Positions 7,008 to 15,761 of a stretch of DNA of 38,666 bases are shown here, one piece after another. The notes beneath the pieces were generated by a model. The model had not been told where the DNA came from, searched no databases, and saw nothing but the letters and a program-made list of their open reading frames with translations. Source of the DNA: Leeuwenhoekiella sp. (GTDB lineage Bacteria; Bacteroidota; Bacteroidia; Flavobacteriales; Flavobacteriaceae); contig DRGP01000018.1 of assembly GCA_011050015.1 (NCBI GenBank), positions 1 to 38,666 of the forward strand, in the 5' to 3' direction. The translations under genes were made by a program, and so were the position numbers. Numbering within the stretch: position 1 is the stretch's first letter; every line of letters begins with the position of its first letter.

Positions 7008-8522
7008 TTAAAGGCTTTCTATGGCAAAGCGAATACGTTCCAGTGTTTTTTCCTTTCCGATGGCAGCAGCGATCTCAAAAACGTCTGGACCTTCCATGGC
7101 TCCCACCAGACTGAGGCGGAAGGGCTGCATGACCTTTCCAAATCCCAGCCCGGATTCCTGAATCCATCCTTTTACAGCGTGGGTAAGATTTTCAGCATTA
7201 AATGGTTCGGTTTTATTGATAACTTCGCTCAGTTTGCTCATCAATTCGCCGGTACCCTCTTTCCAGGCTTTTTTAGCTGATTTTTCATTATAGGAAGTAG
7301 GCCGCTCAAAAAAGTACCAGCCAGATTCCCATAGATCGGAGATAAAAACAGCGCGTTCCTTGAGCAGCTGCACTACGTGGCGCACATAATCCTGCGAAGA
7401 ACCTATTTTTTTATCATTCAGAATTTCCATAAGACCTGCAACCAGCACAGACTCATCGGCGAGTTGCAAATGTTGCTGCTGGAACCATTTGGTCTTATCA
7501 GGATCAAATTTTGCCCCAGATTTATGGACGTTTTTCAGCTCAAAATCGGCGATCAGTTCTTCCAGTGCGTAAATTTCTTTTTCCGTTCCCGGGTTCCAGC
7601 CCAGAAAAGCGAGCATATTTACAACTGCTTCCGGGAGATAACCATCTTCGCGATAACCGCTCGAAATGGTTCCTGATTTTGGATCTTTCCATTCTAAAGG
7701 AAAAACGGGAAAGCCCATTTTCTCGCCATCCCTCTTGCTCAATTTTCCTTTTCCTACTGGTTTCAGGATAAGGGGAAGATGGGCAAATTGAGGAGCTTCC
7801 CAATCAAAGGCTCGATAAAGTAATTTATGAAGAGCAAGCGATGGCAACCATTCTTCACCGCGTATTACATGCGTGATTTCCATAAGGTGATCATCTACGA
7901 TGTTGGCAAGATGATAAGTGGGCATACCATCGCCTTTAAACAGCACTTTATCATCCAGTACACTGGTCTGTACTTCCATATCACCACGTATTATATCTTC
8001 CAGATAGAGTGTTTCATCTGCCGGTGATTTAAAACGGATTACATGTTCTTCGCCAGCATTCAATCTTTTTTGTACTTCGGCGGGATCCAGAGTCAGCGAA
8101 TTATCTAATTTATTGCGGTTGTGCCAATTGTAGATAAAGGTTTTTCCTTTAGCTTCGTGTTCCTGGCGTTGTTTTTCAAGCGCTTCTTCAGTATCAAAGG
8201 CGTAATACGCGTTGCCTGAATCGATAAGTTGTTTGGCGAACGCAAAATAGTTCTCCTTGCGCTCACTCTGGCGGTAGGGACCAAAACCACCTTCTTTTCC
8301 CGGTCCTTCATCAAAGGGAATCCCGCACCAGTTCAACGCATCAATTATATATTCTTCAGCACGTTCCACATAGCGCTGCTGGTCTGTATCTTCAATACGT
8401 AAAATAAATTTACCGTTGTTTTTTTTTGCAAAAAGATAATTGTACAACGCCGTACGTACGCCGCCTATATGAAGTGGACCGGTGGGACTGGGCGCAAAGC
8501 GCACTCTGGGATTTTGAGACAT
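7008..8522 (-). CDS. gltX: Glutamyl-tRNA synthetase
   Basis: This 504-residue class I synthetase attaches glutamate to tRNA-Glu. The N-terminus VRFAPSPTGPLHIGGVRTAL holds the HIGH-equivalent motif as HIGG (residues 18-21), as in bacterial GluRS. The KMSKS-equivalent is KLSKRDGEK, and the GluRS-type YHLANIVDDHLM and VIRGEEW segments are present. The C-terminal helical anticodon-binding domain is complete. Length and motifs indicate the discriminating or non-discriminating bacterial type; a separate glnS is also present in this window. A -7 box 19 bp before the ATG drives it, divergent from the DUF4175 gene. Confidence 0.97.
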   Translation of the reverse strand: MSQNPRVRFAPSPTGPLHIGGVRTALYNYLFAKKNNGKFILRIEDTDQQRYVERAEEYIIDALNWCGIPFDEGPGKEGGFGPYRQSERKENYFAFAKQLIDSGNAYYAFDTEEALEKQRQEHEAKGKTFIYNWHNRNKLDNSLTLDPAEVQKRLNAGEEHVIRFKSPADETLYLEDIIRGDMEVQTSVLDDKVLFKGDGMPTYHLANIVDDHLMEITHVIRGEEWLPSLALHKLLYRAFDWEAPQFAHLPLILKPVGKGKLSKRDGEKMGFPVFPLEWKDPKSGTISSGYREDGYLPEAVVNMLAFLGWNPGTEKEIYALEELIADFELKNVHKSGAKFDPDKTKWFQQQHLQLADESVLVAGLMEILNDKKIGSSQDYVRHVVQLLKERAVFISDLWESGWYFFERPTSYNEKSAKKAWKEGTGELMSKLSEVINKTEPFNAENLTHAVKGWIQESGLGFGKVMQPFRLSLVGAMEGPDVFEIAAAIGKEKTLERIRFAIESL

Positions 8523-8541
8523 GGTTTTTGGTTTTGGCCTG

Positions 8542-8549
8542 CAAAGGTA
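8542..8549 (-). promoter_or_regulatory. Candidate -7 box (TACCTTTG) for gltX
   Basis: A full TAnnTTTG match on the minus strand, 19 bp before the gltX ATG. No -33 element is evident at the usual distance. Confidence 0.5.
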
Positions 8550-8682
8550 AATTAATTTTGAGCGATGACCTATTTATGACAGGGTGGTGCCAACAAATTT
8601 GAAGGTTCAGAGTGGCGCTTTTGGGCATCTTTATTGTAGAATGAGGAGTGAATGGCTTATCTTAATCTCTACGGTCGCTTAA

Positions 8683-8757
8683 CTTGCTGCAAGCTAAGTT
8701 GAAAACGTGTAAATTTGTATGCATGGCTTTTGAAGCTCGTAGATTTTTGCTGCAAGT
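8683..8757 (+). promoter_or_regulatory. Candidate promoter and operator-like repeats for DUF4175 gene
   Basis: TAAATTTG at 8710-8717 matches the -7 consensus, with CTTG 23 bp upstream. An 11-bp inverted repeat CTTGCTGCAAG (8683-8693) and the near-copy TTTGCTGCAAG (8746-8756) bracket the box about six helical turns apart. This is the main content of the 273-bp gap between gltX and the DUF4175 gene. Confidence 0.4.
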
Positions 8758-8795
8758 AGAAACAGCGTTAAATCAATAACTCGAATACTCAATTA

Positions 8796-11700
8796 ATGAA
8801 CAGTCGTACTAAAATAGAGGCCAAACTAGAAGCTTTTATCAGCAAATACTACAAAAATAAGTTGTTGCGTGGTTTCCTGTTTTTTATCGCGATAGGGGTG
8901 AGCTATTTGTTGCTCGTGCTGCTTATCGAATATTTTTTATGGCTGCGGCCTGCAGGCAGAGCTTTTTTGTTTTGGTCATTTATTCTGGTGGAAGCCATTT
9001 TACTGTACCGTTTTATAGGCATTCCACTGGCGCGGTTGTTCAAATTAGCAAAGGGTATTGATTTTACGGCGGCGTCACATATGATTGGGATCCATTTTCC
9101 AGAGGTGAGCGATAAGTTGGTCAACACACTTCAGCTGAAAGCACAGGGCAGTGATTCTGATCTGGTGCTGGCCAGTATCACGCAAAAGGAAAAAGAACTG
9201 GAACCCATCCATTTTTCACTGGCTATAGATTACCGTAAGAATGCTAAATACCTCAAATACGCAATTATCCCCTTAGTTGTGTTTGTAGTGATCAATTTTG
9301 CCGCTGGCGAACCTATTTTTAATAGCAGTTATGAGCGCATGGTCAATTATGATAAAGCCTACGCGCCGCCGGCGCCTTTTTCCTTTTTAATTAACGCCGG
9401 AGATTTAAAAACGATCGAGAATAAAGATTATACCATAAAGGTTAAAGCTTCCGGAAGTGAAATCCCTGAAAATGTGCAGGTTTTTATTGATGGAAATGCC
9501 TTTTACATGACTAATGAAGGAGCGGGTAACTTCAGTTATGTTATACAACAACCTGATGCCAATGTTGATTTCCACGTAATGGCAAATGGGGTGCAGTCTA
9601 GGGATTATACCTTATCGGTCATAAAAGCACCGCTTATCGTAGATTTTAAGATGAACCTTGATTATCCGGCATATATTTTAAAAAAAGATGAAACGGTAAG
9701 CAACACGGGAAGTCTTATCGTGCCCGAAGGAACACGTGTTACTTGGAACCTAGAAGCCGCAAATACTCAACAAATAGCATGGATTGCATCTGATACTACG
9801 TTCAATTTCACCCAGGAAAAGGCCGATTTTTTCAGTTTTGAGCGGATTTTAAGCACGACCATTGCTTACGGCATCAGTACCAGTAATACAGAACTTGCCG
9901 ATTATGAAACACTCGATTATCGCATTGAGGTGGTGCGGGACGCGTATCCTACCATCGAAGTTTCTGTGAAAAAAGATACGGTAAATGGCCAGCAACAGTA
10001 TCACCAGGGTCGGGTTTCAGACGATTACGGACTTAATTCGCTGCGTCTCGTGTACTACAAGGAAAGTGAAGAAAAAGATAAACAGTACAAACAATTGCCG
10101 TTACAATCGGGAAATGTCGATCAGTTTATAGCGGCTTTTCCAGATACTCTAGATTTGGTTCCGGGTACCGCTTATGCCTATTATTTTGAAGTAACCGACA
10201 ATGACGCGGTAAATAAGTACAAAAGCGCCCGCTCAGATATTTTCACTTTTAAAAAGTTAACTGCGGAAGAGCTGGAAGATGAACAATTAGAACGGCAACA
10301 GGAGAGTATAAAAAACTTAGATAAATCCCTTGAAAGAAGCGAGAAAAGTGATGAAGAGTTAAAAAAAATCTCTCAAATGCAGAAGGAGAAAAAGGATTTA
10401 AATTATACCGAACAGCAACAACTGAAAAACTTCCTCAATAACCAACAGCAGCAGGATCAATTGATGAAGCAATATTCTAAACGACTCAAGGAGAATCTCA
10501 AGGATTTTGGGCAGGAAAATCAGCCAGAAGAAGAACTTGGTAAACAATTGCAAGAACGGCTTGAAGAAAATGAAAGAAAGCTGGAAGAGCAGGAACAAAT
10601 GCTCAAGGAGCTTGATGAACTGCGTGAAAAGCTTAATAAGGAACAGCTCAGTAAAAAGCTGGATAAAGTGAGCCAGCAGCATAAAAATTCTAAAAAGACA
10701 TTAAAGCAATTGCTGGAACTCACCAAAAGGTATTACGTGGAACAAAAAATGAAACGTATTGCAGAGGAAATCAAGGAGTTAGGTGAAAAACAGGAAGAAT
10801 TAAGTAAAAAACCGGATAATTCGGCCGAAAAACAGCAAGAATTGAATGAAGAATTCAAAAAGCTGCAAGAGGATCTGAATAAACTTGATAAAGAAAATGA
10901 GGAGTTAGTCAAACCAATGGATCTCCCGAAAGAGGAAAAATTAGAAGAGGAGATCAAAAAAGAGCAGGAAGAAGCTAAAGAGGAATTGGATAAAAACGAA
11001 GAGCAGGAACAAGAAAACTCCGAAGAAAAAGAGAAGCAGGACAAAAATAATCCGAGTAAACAAAAAGCGCAACAGAAGCAACAAAAAGCAGCTAAAAAAA
11101 TGAAACAGCTCGCCCAGAAAATGGAATCACAAATGGATCAGGCGGGGGCAGAAACTCTAGAAGAGGATGTAGAAATGTTACGGCAAATTTTGGATAACCT
11201 CTTGCTTTTTTCCTTCAATCAGGAGGATCTTATGAATGTGTTCAAAGATATGGATGACAAGAATCCCATCTATGCAAAAAAATTAGTTCAACAAAATATG
11301 CTGCGCGAGAATTTTGAACATGTAGACGACAGTTTGTTTGCCCTTTCGCTGCGTGTTCCTAAGCTGGGAGAGAAAATTAGTGAAGAACTTACCAATGTGG
11401 ATTATAATTTGAGCCAGTCTCTAGACCGGCTTTCAGAAAATCAGGTAATGCAAGGAGTAGCAAGTCAGCAATATGTGATTACGGGCGCAAATACCCTGGC
11501 TGATATGCTTTCTTCTATTTTAAATAATATGCAACAACAGCTATCAGGAAGTGGTAGTGGGAAAGGAGGAAAGCCTACACCAGGTGCCGGTGGAGCGGGG
11601 CAACAATTATCTGATATTATTATGTCGCAAGAAGAACTTTCTAAAAAGATGGGTGAGGGCAAGCCCAAATCTAAAGACGGAAAAGAAGGTGAATCAGGAG

Positions 11701-12224
11701 AAAAAGGAAAGGATGGTAAAGAGGGGAAAAGCGGTCAATCTGGTCAAAATGGAAAGTCTGGTCAGGGTCAGGGAAAGCAAAGTCAGTCCGGGGGTGAAGG
11801 ATTAAGTGAAGAGCAACGCGCTGAGCAATACGAAATTTTTAAAGAACAGCAACAGATTAGGCAGCAACTTGAAGATCTTATGCAAAAAGAAGGACTTGGT
11901 GATAATGCGGCAAATCTGGTTAAGGAAATGGAAGAACTGGAAGATCAATTGCTGGATGGCGGGATAGATGAAGGAGCAAGAAAGCGCATGGAAAATCTAA
12001 AGCATGAGCTTATGAAACTCAAGAATGCCGAGCAGGAACAAGGGCAAGAGCAAAAGCGAGAAGCACAGACCAACAGAAAAACATTTAAGAGCGAGGGCAA
12101 GCGTATAGAACAAGAAGCCAAGCAGTATTTTAATACTAAAGAACTTTTGAACCGCGAGCCATTACCGCTTAATGGGGAATATAAGATAAAAGTACAAAGC
12201 TATTTTAATGGAAGCAATGATTGA
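8796..12224 (+). CDS. DUF4175 family large coiled-coil membrane protein
   Basis: A 1142-residue protein. The N-terminal part has two membrane helices (about residues 24-47 and 55-75) and a third near 152-168, then a largely beta region to about 480. A very long Glu/Lys/Gln-rich coiled coil spans about 490-820. A Gly-rich stretch follows, including ten consecutive Gly-X-Y triplets (residues 962-991), and then another helical Q/E-rich region to the end. This matches the DUF4175 proteins found beside ybeY and mnmG in Flavobacteriia. The role is unknown; the topology suggests a membrane-anchored scaffold. It overlaps ybeY by 17 bp, so translation is probably coupled. Confidence 0.8.
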   Translation: MNSRTKIEAKLEAFISKYYKNKLLRGFLFFIAIGVSYLLLVLLIEYFLWLRPAGRAFLFWSFILVEAILLYRFIGIPLARLFKLAKGIDFTAASHMIGIHFPEVSDKLVNTLQLKAQGSDSDLVLASITQKEKELEPIHFSLAIDYRKNAKYLKYAIIPLVVFVVINFAAGEPIFNSSYERMVNYDKAYAPPAPFSFLINAGDLKTIENKDYTIKVKASGSEIPENVQVFIDGNAFYMTNEGAGNFSYVIQQPDANVDFHVMANGVQSRDYTLSVIKAPLIVDFKMNLDYPAYILKKDETVSNTGSLIVPEGTRVTWNLEAANTQQIAWIASDTTFNFTQEKADFFSFERILSTTIAYGISTSNTELADYETLDYRIEVVRDAYPTIEVSVKKDTVNGQQQYHQGRVSDDYGLNSLRLVYYKESEEKDKQYKQLPLQSGNVDQFIAAFPDTLDLVPGTAYAYYFEVTDNDAVNKYKSARSDIFTFKKLTAEELEDEQLERQQESIKNLDKSLERSEKSDEELKKISQMQKEKKDLNYTEQQQLKNFLNNQQQQDQLMKQYSKRLKENLKDFGQENQPEEELGKQLQERLEENERKLEEQEQMLKELDELREKLNKEQLSKKLDKVSQQHKNSKKTLKQLLELTKRYYVEQKMKRIAEEIKELGEKQEELSKKPDNSAEKQQELNEEFKKLQEDLNKLDKENEELVKPMDLPKEEKLEEEIKKEQEEAKEELDKNEEQEQENSEEKEKQDKNNPSKQKAQQKQQKAAKKMKQLAQKMESQMDQAGAETLEEDVEMLRQILDNLLLFSFNQEDLMNVFKDMDDKNPIYAKKLVQQNMLRENFEHVDDSLFALSLRVPKLGEKISEELTNVDYNLSQSLDRLSENQVMQGVASQQYVITGANTLADMLSSILNNMQQQLSGSGSGKGGKPTPGAGGAGQQLSDIIMSQEELSKKMGEGKPKSKDGKEGESGEKGKDGKEGKSGQSGQNGKSGQGQGKQSQSGGEGLSEEQRAEQYEIFKEQQQIRQQLEDLMQKEGLGDNAANLVKEMEELEDQLLDGGIDEGARKRMENLKHELMKLKNAEQEQGQEQKREAQTNRKTFKSEGKRIEQEAKQYFNTKELLNREPLPLNGEYKIKVQSYFNGSND

Positions 12225-12630
12225 ATTTAATAGCCAAAACGACTTTGTATTAGCAAACGAAGCTACATATAGAAATTGGCTGAGTATCGTGGCTAAAAAA
12301 GAAGATCATGAGATTCAGGATTTGGGCTATGTTTTTTGTTCAGATAACTTTCTTTTGGATATCAATCAGCGTTATTTAGAGCATGACACACTTACTGATA
12401 TCATAACTTTTGACTATTGTGTGGATAAAAATCTATCGGGTGAAATTTATATTAGTACACAACGGGTAGCTGAAAATGCGATATCTTTTGGAGTTGATAC
12501 GAATACGGAATTGCGGCGCGTTATGGTACATGGTTTGCTTCATTTATGTGGTTATGGGGATAAAGAGGATATAGAAAAAGAACTCATGCGTGAAAAGGAA
12601 TCGTATTATATGGGTCTATTTACCAAATAG
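12208..12630 (+). CDS. ybeY: Endoribonuclease YbeY (rRNA maturation factor)
   Basis: A 140-residue metal-dependent RNase acting in 16S rRNA 3' maturation and ribosome quality control. The family core is clear: YLEHDTLTDIITFDY, GEIYIS, and the metal site HGLLHLCGYGDKEDIE. The canonical motif has three histidines (H-x3-H-x5-H); here the first two are present, but the third position is aspartate. The start at 12208 overlaps the DUF4175 gene by 17 bp; an in-frame ATG at 12217 is the alternative. mnmG follows 86 bp later with its own promoter. Confidence 0.9.
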   Translation: MEAMIEFNSQNDFVLANEATYRNWLSIVAKKEDHEIQDLGYVFCSDNFLLDINQRYLEHDTLTDIITFDYCVDKNLSGEIYISTQRVAENAISFGVDTNTELRRVMVHGLLHLCGYGDKEDIEKELMREKESYYMGLFTK

Positions 12631-12662
12631 GATTTTTGTTAAGCTATTTACCTTATATTTAG

Positions 12663-12670
12663 TACCTTTG
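12663..12670 (+). promoter_or_regulatory. Candidate -7 box (TACCTTTG) for mnmG
   Basis: A full TAnnTTTG match, with TTTG at 12635-12638 as a possible -33 element (24-bp spacing, slightly long). The predicted transcript start would be near 12676, placing the parS-like site inside the 5' leader. Confidence 0.5.
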
Positions 12671-12700
12671 CGCCCATTTTTAAAGGAATTATGAATTAAA

Positions 12701-12716
12701 TGTTTCACGTGGAACA
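12701..12716 (+). promoter_or_regulatory. parS-like ParB-binding site 1
   Basis: TGTTTCACGTGGAACA is the exact reverse complement of TGTTCCACGTGAAACA and matches the ParB/Spo0J consensus TGTTNCACGTGAAACA in that orientation. The site ends at the base before the mnmG ATG. Its partner is at 14602-14617. Confidence 0.85.
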
Positions 12717-14594
12717 ATGAGTTTATTTCAGGATACATACGATGTTATTGTAGTAGGAGGGGGGCACGCCGGTTGTGAAGCCGCTGCCGCTGCCGCGAAT
12801 AGGGGCAGCAAAACACTTCTTGTTACTATGAACTTGCAGACTATAGCTCAAATGTCTTGCAATCCCGCCATGGGTGGGATTGCCAAAGGGCAAATAGTAC
12901 GCGAAATTGATGCTATGGGTGGGTATAGCGGTATGGTTTCAGACCGAACCGCAATTCAGTTTAAAATGCTCAATAAATCAAAAGGACCTGCCATGTGGAG
13001 TCCGCGTGTTCAAAGTGACCGTATGCGCTTTGCTGAAGAGTGGAGACATATGCTAGAACAAACACCAAACCTTGATTTCTATCAGGAAATGGTGAGTTCG
13101 CTGCTAGTGGAAGGTGATAGAGTAGTAGGGGTAAAAACCTCTTTGGGAATTGAAATTAAATCGAAGAGTGTTGTCCTAACTAACGGTACTTTTTTAAACG
13201 GACTCATTCACATTGGTGAAAAGAATTTTGGCGGTGGCCGCTCTGGAGAACGTGCTTCTAAAGGTATCACCGAGCAACTTGTAGACTTGGGTTTTGAATC
13301 TGGACGGATGAAAACCGGTACGCCACCGCGTGTAGATGGTCGTTCGCTCGATTTCAGTAAAATGACTGAACAGCCTGGGGATGAAGATCCACAAAAATTT
13401 AGTTTTAGCAATAAAACCCAACCCCTGCAAACCCAACGGTCGTGCCATATGGCCTACACCAGTAATGAGGTTCATGAGATCTTAAAATCTGGTTTTGATC
13501 GCTCGCCTATGTTTAATGGAAATATTCAAAGCAGCGGCCCGCGTTATTGCCCTTCCATAGAAGATAAAATCAATCGGTTTGCAGATAAAGACCGTCATCA
13601 ATTGTTTGTAGAACCGGAGGGCTGGAATACGGTAGAATATTATATCAATGGGTTCTCTACTAGCTTACCAGAGGATGTCCAATACCAAGCCTTAAGCAAT
13701 GTAAAAGGATTTGAAAAAGTGAAGTTTTTTAGACCTGGATATGCTATAGAATACGATTACTTTCCACCCACACAGTTAAAGCATACCTTGGAGACTAAAC
13801 TGGTTTCCGGCTTGTATTTCGCCGGACAAATTAATGGAACAACCGGTTATGAAGAAGCCGCTTGTCAAGGCATGATGGCCGGTATCAATGCAAGTTTAAA
13901 AGTAGAAGAGCAGGAAGCTTTTATTCTCACCAGAAGTGAAGCATATGTCGGTGTGCTCATCGACGATCTCATCACTAAAGGCACTGAAGAACCCTACCGG
14001 ATGTTTACTTCACGGGCTGAATACCGAACGCTTATGCGTCAGGATAATGCAGATATACGTCTTACACCGTTGTCATATGCCATCGGTTTGGCAAGTAAAG
14101 AGCGTCTAAATGCCGTCGAACAAAAAAAGGAACAGGCAAGAGACTTTATTCAGTTTTTTGAAGATACCAGTGTGGCGCCAGAAGAAATGAATCCTATCTT
14201 AGAGGAAAGAAAGACTTCATTGATGGAGCAGTCTGATAAGATGGCCAAGATTTTTAGAAGGCCCCAGATTTCCCTGGCGGATATGTTACTACTAGAAGAC
14301 GTTCAAATATATGTTCAAGAAAGTCACTTGTCCCGAGAAGTTTTAGAACAAGCAGAAATCCAGATTAAATACGCTGGTTATATTGAAAAAGAAAGGGCAA
14401 ATGCTGATAAATTACAGCGTTTGGAAAACATAAGAATACCTGATAATTTTGATTATAAAAAGTTAAAATCTTTGTCTTATGAAGCTTGTGAAAAATTAAC
14501 TAAAATCCAGCCCACATCCATTTCACAAGCGTCAAGAATAAGTGGGGTTTCTCCGAGTGATATATCGGTTATGCTCGTATATATGGGGCGTTAA
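12717..14594 (+). CDS. mnmG: tRNA uridine-5-carboxymethylaminomethyl modification enzyme, FAD subunit
   Basis: This 625-residue flavoprotein (GidA) works with the GTPase MnmE to place cmnm5 groups on wobble U34 of certain tRNAs. It opens with a Rossmann FAD motif ([14 protein letters not shown], residues 10-23). It also carries the family signatures [13 protein letters not shown] and [10 protein letters not shown], the FAD-binding [18 protein letters not shown] region, and a helical C-terminal MnmE-binding domain. Length is normal. It is bracketed by two parS-like sites, the first directly abutting its ATG. mnmG commonly lies near the replication origin in bacteria. Confidence 0.97.
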   Translation: MSLFQDTYDVIVVGGGHAGCEAAAAAANRGSKTLLVTMNLQTIAQMSCNPAMGGIAKGQIVREIDAMGGYSGMVSDRTAIQFKMLNKSKGPAMWSPRVQSDRMRFAEEWRHMLEQTPNLDFYQEMVSSLLVEGDRVVGVKTSLGIEIKSKSVVLTNGTFLNGLIHIGEKNFGGGRSGERASKGITEQLVDLGFESGRMKTGTPPRVDGRSLDFSKMTEQPGDEDPQKFSFSNKTQPLQTQRSCHMAYTSNEVHEILKSGFDRSPMFNGNIQSSGPRYCPSIEDKINRFADKDRHQLFVEPEGWNTVEYYINGFSTSLPEDVQYQALSNVKGFEKVKFFRPGYAIEYDYFPPTQLKHTLETKLVSGLYFAGQINGTTGYEEAACQGMMAGINASLKVEEQEAFILTRSEAYVGVLIDDLITKGTEEPYRMFTSRAEYRTLMRQDNADIRLTPLSYAIGLASKERLNAVEQKKEQARDFIQFFEDTSVAPEEMNPILEERKTSLMEQSDKMAKIFRRPQISLADMLLLEDVQIYVQESHLSREVLEQAEIQIKYAGYIEKERANADKLQRLENIRIPDNFDYKKLKSLSYEACEKLTKIQPTSISQASRISGVSPSDISVMLVYMGR

Positions 14595-14601
14595 TTTTTA
14601 G

Positions 14602-14617
14602 TGTTCCACGTGAAACA
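14602..14617 (+). promoter_or_regulatory. parS-like ParB-binding site 2
   Basis: TGTTCCACGTGAAACA is a full match to the parS consensus, seven bases after the mnmG stop codon. It is in inverted orientation to the site at 12701-12716, so the two form a perfect 16-bp inverted repeat around mnmG. Confidence 0.88.
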
Positions 14618-14701
14618 TTTAATGCTTGTACTTTCAAAAATATCTTCAAAAGCACTCAAAAATGAACTTTTTTAGTGTTTTTTAATCCGTTTAAGTAATA
14701 G

Positions 14702-15553
14702 TTGGTGAAATTTTCAGAGCATAAATCCTTTACTGTAAAAGATCATTCGGTAAGTAAAGAAGATTTTGAATTAAGATATGACGCTTCTTATGATATGTTT
14801 AAAACATATCCCAAACCTGCAAAAGATGAATTAGATCGTTATTATGAAAGCGAAGAGTATATTTCGCATACCGATGCAAAATCATCTATAACTGACAAGC
14901 TGTATCAATGGGTGAAAAAATGGATGCTTGGTTATAAATTCAGAAGCATTCAGCAGTATCAAACACAGGGTCGATTGTTAGATCTAGGTGCTGGAACAGG
15001 CGATTTTTTAGTCGAAGCGAACAAGAAAGGGTGGTCTATTTCTGGTGTAGAGCCTAATGCGCAAGCGCGCAATTTGGCAAAATCAAAAGGTATAAACCTC
15101 AATACAGACCTATCAGAAATTTCTGGCAAGTTTGAAGTGATAACGCTTTGGCATGTATTGGAACATGTTTATGATTTAGATTATTACCTGGAGTTTTTAA
15201 AAACCCATTTAGCTGAAAACGGTATTCTCATAATCGCAGTGCCCAACTTTAAAAGCTATGATGCGATAAAATATGGTTCAGAATGGGCAGCTTATGATGT
15301 ACCCCGGCATCTTTATCATTTCTCACAAAAATCCATTCAAAAGCTTTTTGCTAATGTTGATTTCGAATTAATTGAAACTAAACCGCTTTATTTTGATTCC
15401 TTTTATGTAAGCTTGCTCTCTGAAAAATATCGAGGTAGTAAGATCCAATTTTTACGAGGAATGCTTTCAGGTTTATATTCTAATATCTCTGCATGGGGCA
15501 AAAAGCAATATTCTTCTCAAATTTATATTTTAAAGCATAAAAAAGCAATATAA
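14702..15553 (+). CDS. Class I SAM-dependent methyltransferase
   Basis: A protein of about 283 residues with the Rossmann SAM-binding motif I LLDLGAGTGDFLVEA, the acidic loop after strand 2 (ISGVEPNAQA), and the motif IV-like region ITLWHVLEHVYDLDYYLEFL. This is the methyltransferase 12/UbiG-like layout. The stretch AYDVPRHLYHFSQKSI is common in enzymes encoded in sugar or lipid loci. The substrate cannot be inferred. A stop codon lies at 14699-14701, so translation must begin at TTG 14702 or GTG 14705; no ATG fits the conserved N-terminus. It lies downstream of the second parS site. Confidence 0.8.
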   Translation: MVKFSEHKSFTVKDHSVSKEDFELRYDASYDMFKTYPKPAKDELDRYYESEEYISHTDAKSSITDKLYQWVKKWMLGYKFRSIQQYQTQGRLLDLGAGTGDFLVEANKKGWSISGVEPNAQARNLAKSKGINLNTDLSEISGKFEVITLWHVLEHVYDLDYYLEFLKTHLAENGILIIAVPNFKSYDAIKYGSEWAAYDVPRHLYHFSQKSIQKLFANVDFELIETKPLYFDSFYVSLLSEKYRGSKIQFLRGMLSGLYSNISAWGKKQYSSQIYILKHKKAI

Positions 15554-15736
15554 AAGATACTTAAGGTTTTTTAAGAGTATAAATGCTACTAGGTCTTGCT
15601 TCTTTTTTAAAAGCGCTTAGAAGTGTTTAAAATAAGCCTTAGCCAATAATGATAATCAATCAATTTTAATTTTTATATAATAAATACTTATATATAAGAA
15701 TTTGTAGGTATTCCTTTTAAAATGCAACTTACTTTT

Positions 15737-15744
15737 TACTTTTG
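15737..15744 (+). promoter_or_regulatory. Candidate -7 box (TACTTTTG) for OmpH-like gene
   Basis: A full TAnnTTTG match 17 bp before the ATG. The 208-bp gap upstream is extremely AT-rich (about 15650-15710). I see no DnaA boxes in it. Confidence 0.55.
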
Positions 15745-15761
15745 CACAAAATCACATCATC

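Noticed and set aside
7377-8027. Plus-strand open frames inside gltX
   Set aside because: They are antisense to a complete gltX, overlap one another and lack known motifs.
10398-11044. Several minus-strand open frames with Leu/Phe/Ser-rich translations
   Set aside because: They are mirror images of the Glu/Lys/Gln-rich coiled-coil codons of the DUF4175 gene, not genes.
15554-15761. AT-rich gap near the parS pair as a possible replication origin
   Set aside because: It is very AT-rich, but I see no TTATCCACA-type DnaA boxes, no repeated 13-mers and no dnaA gene. Origin proximity is suggested by parS, not by this gap.
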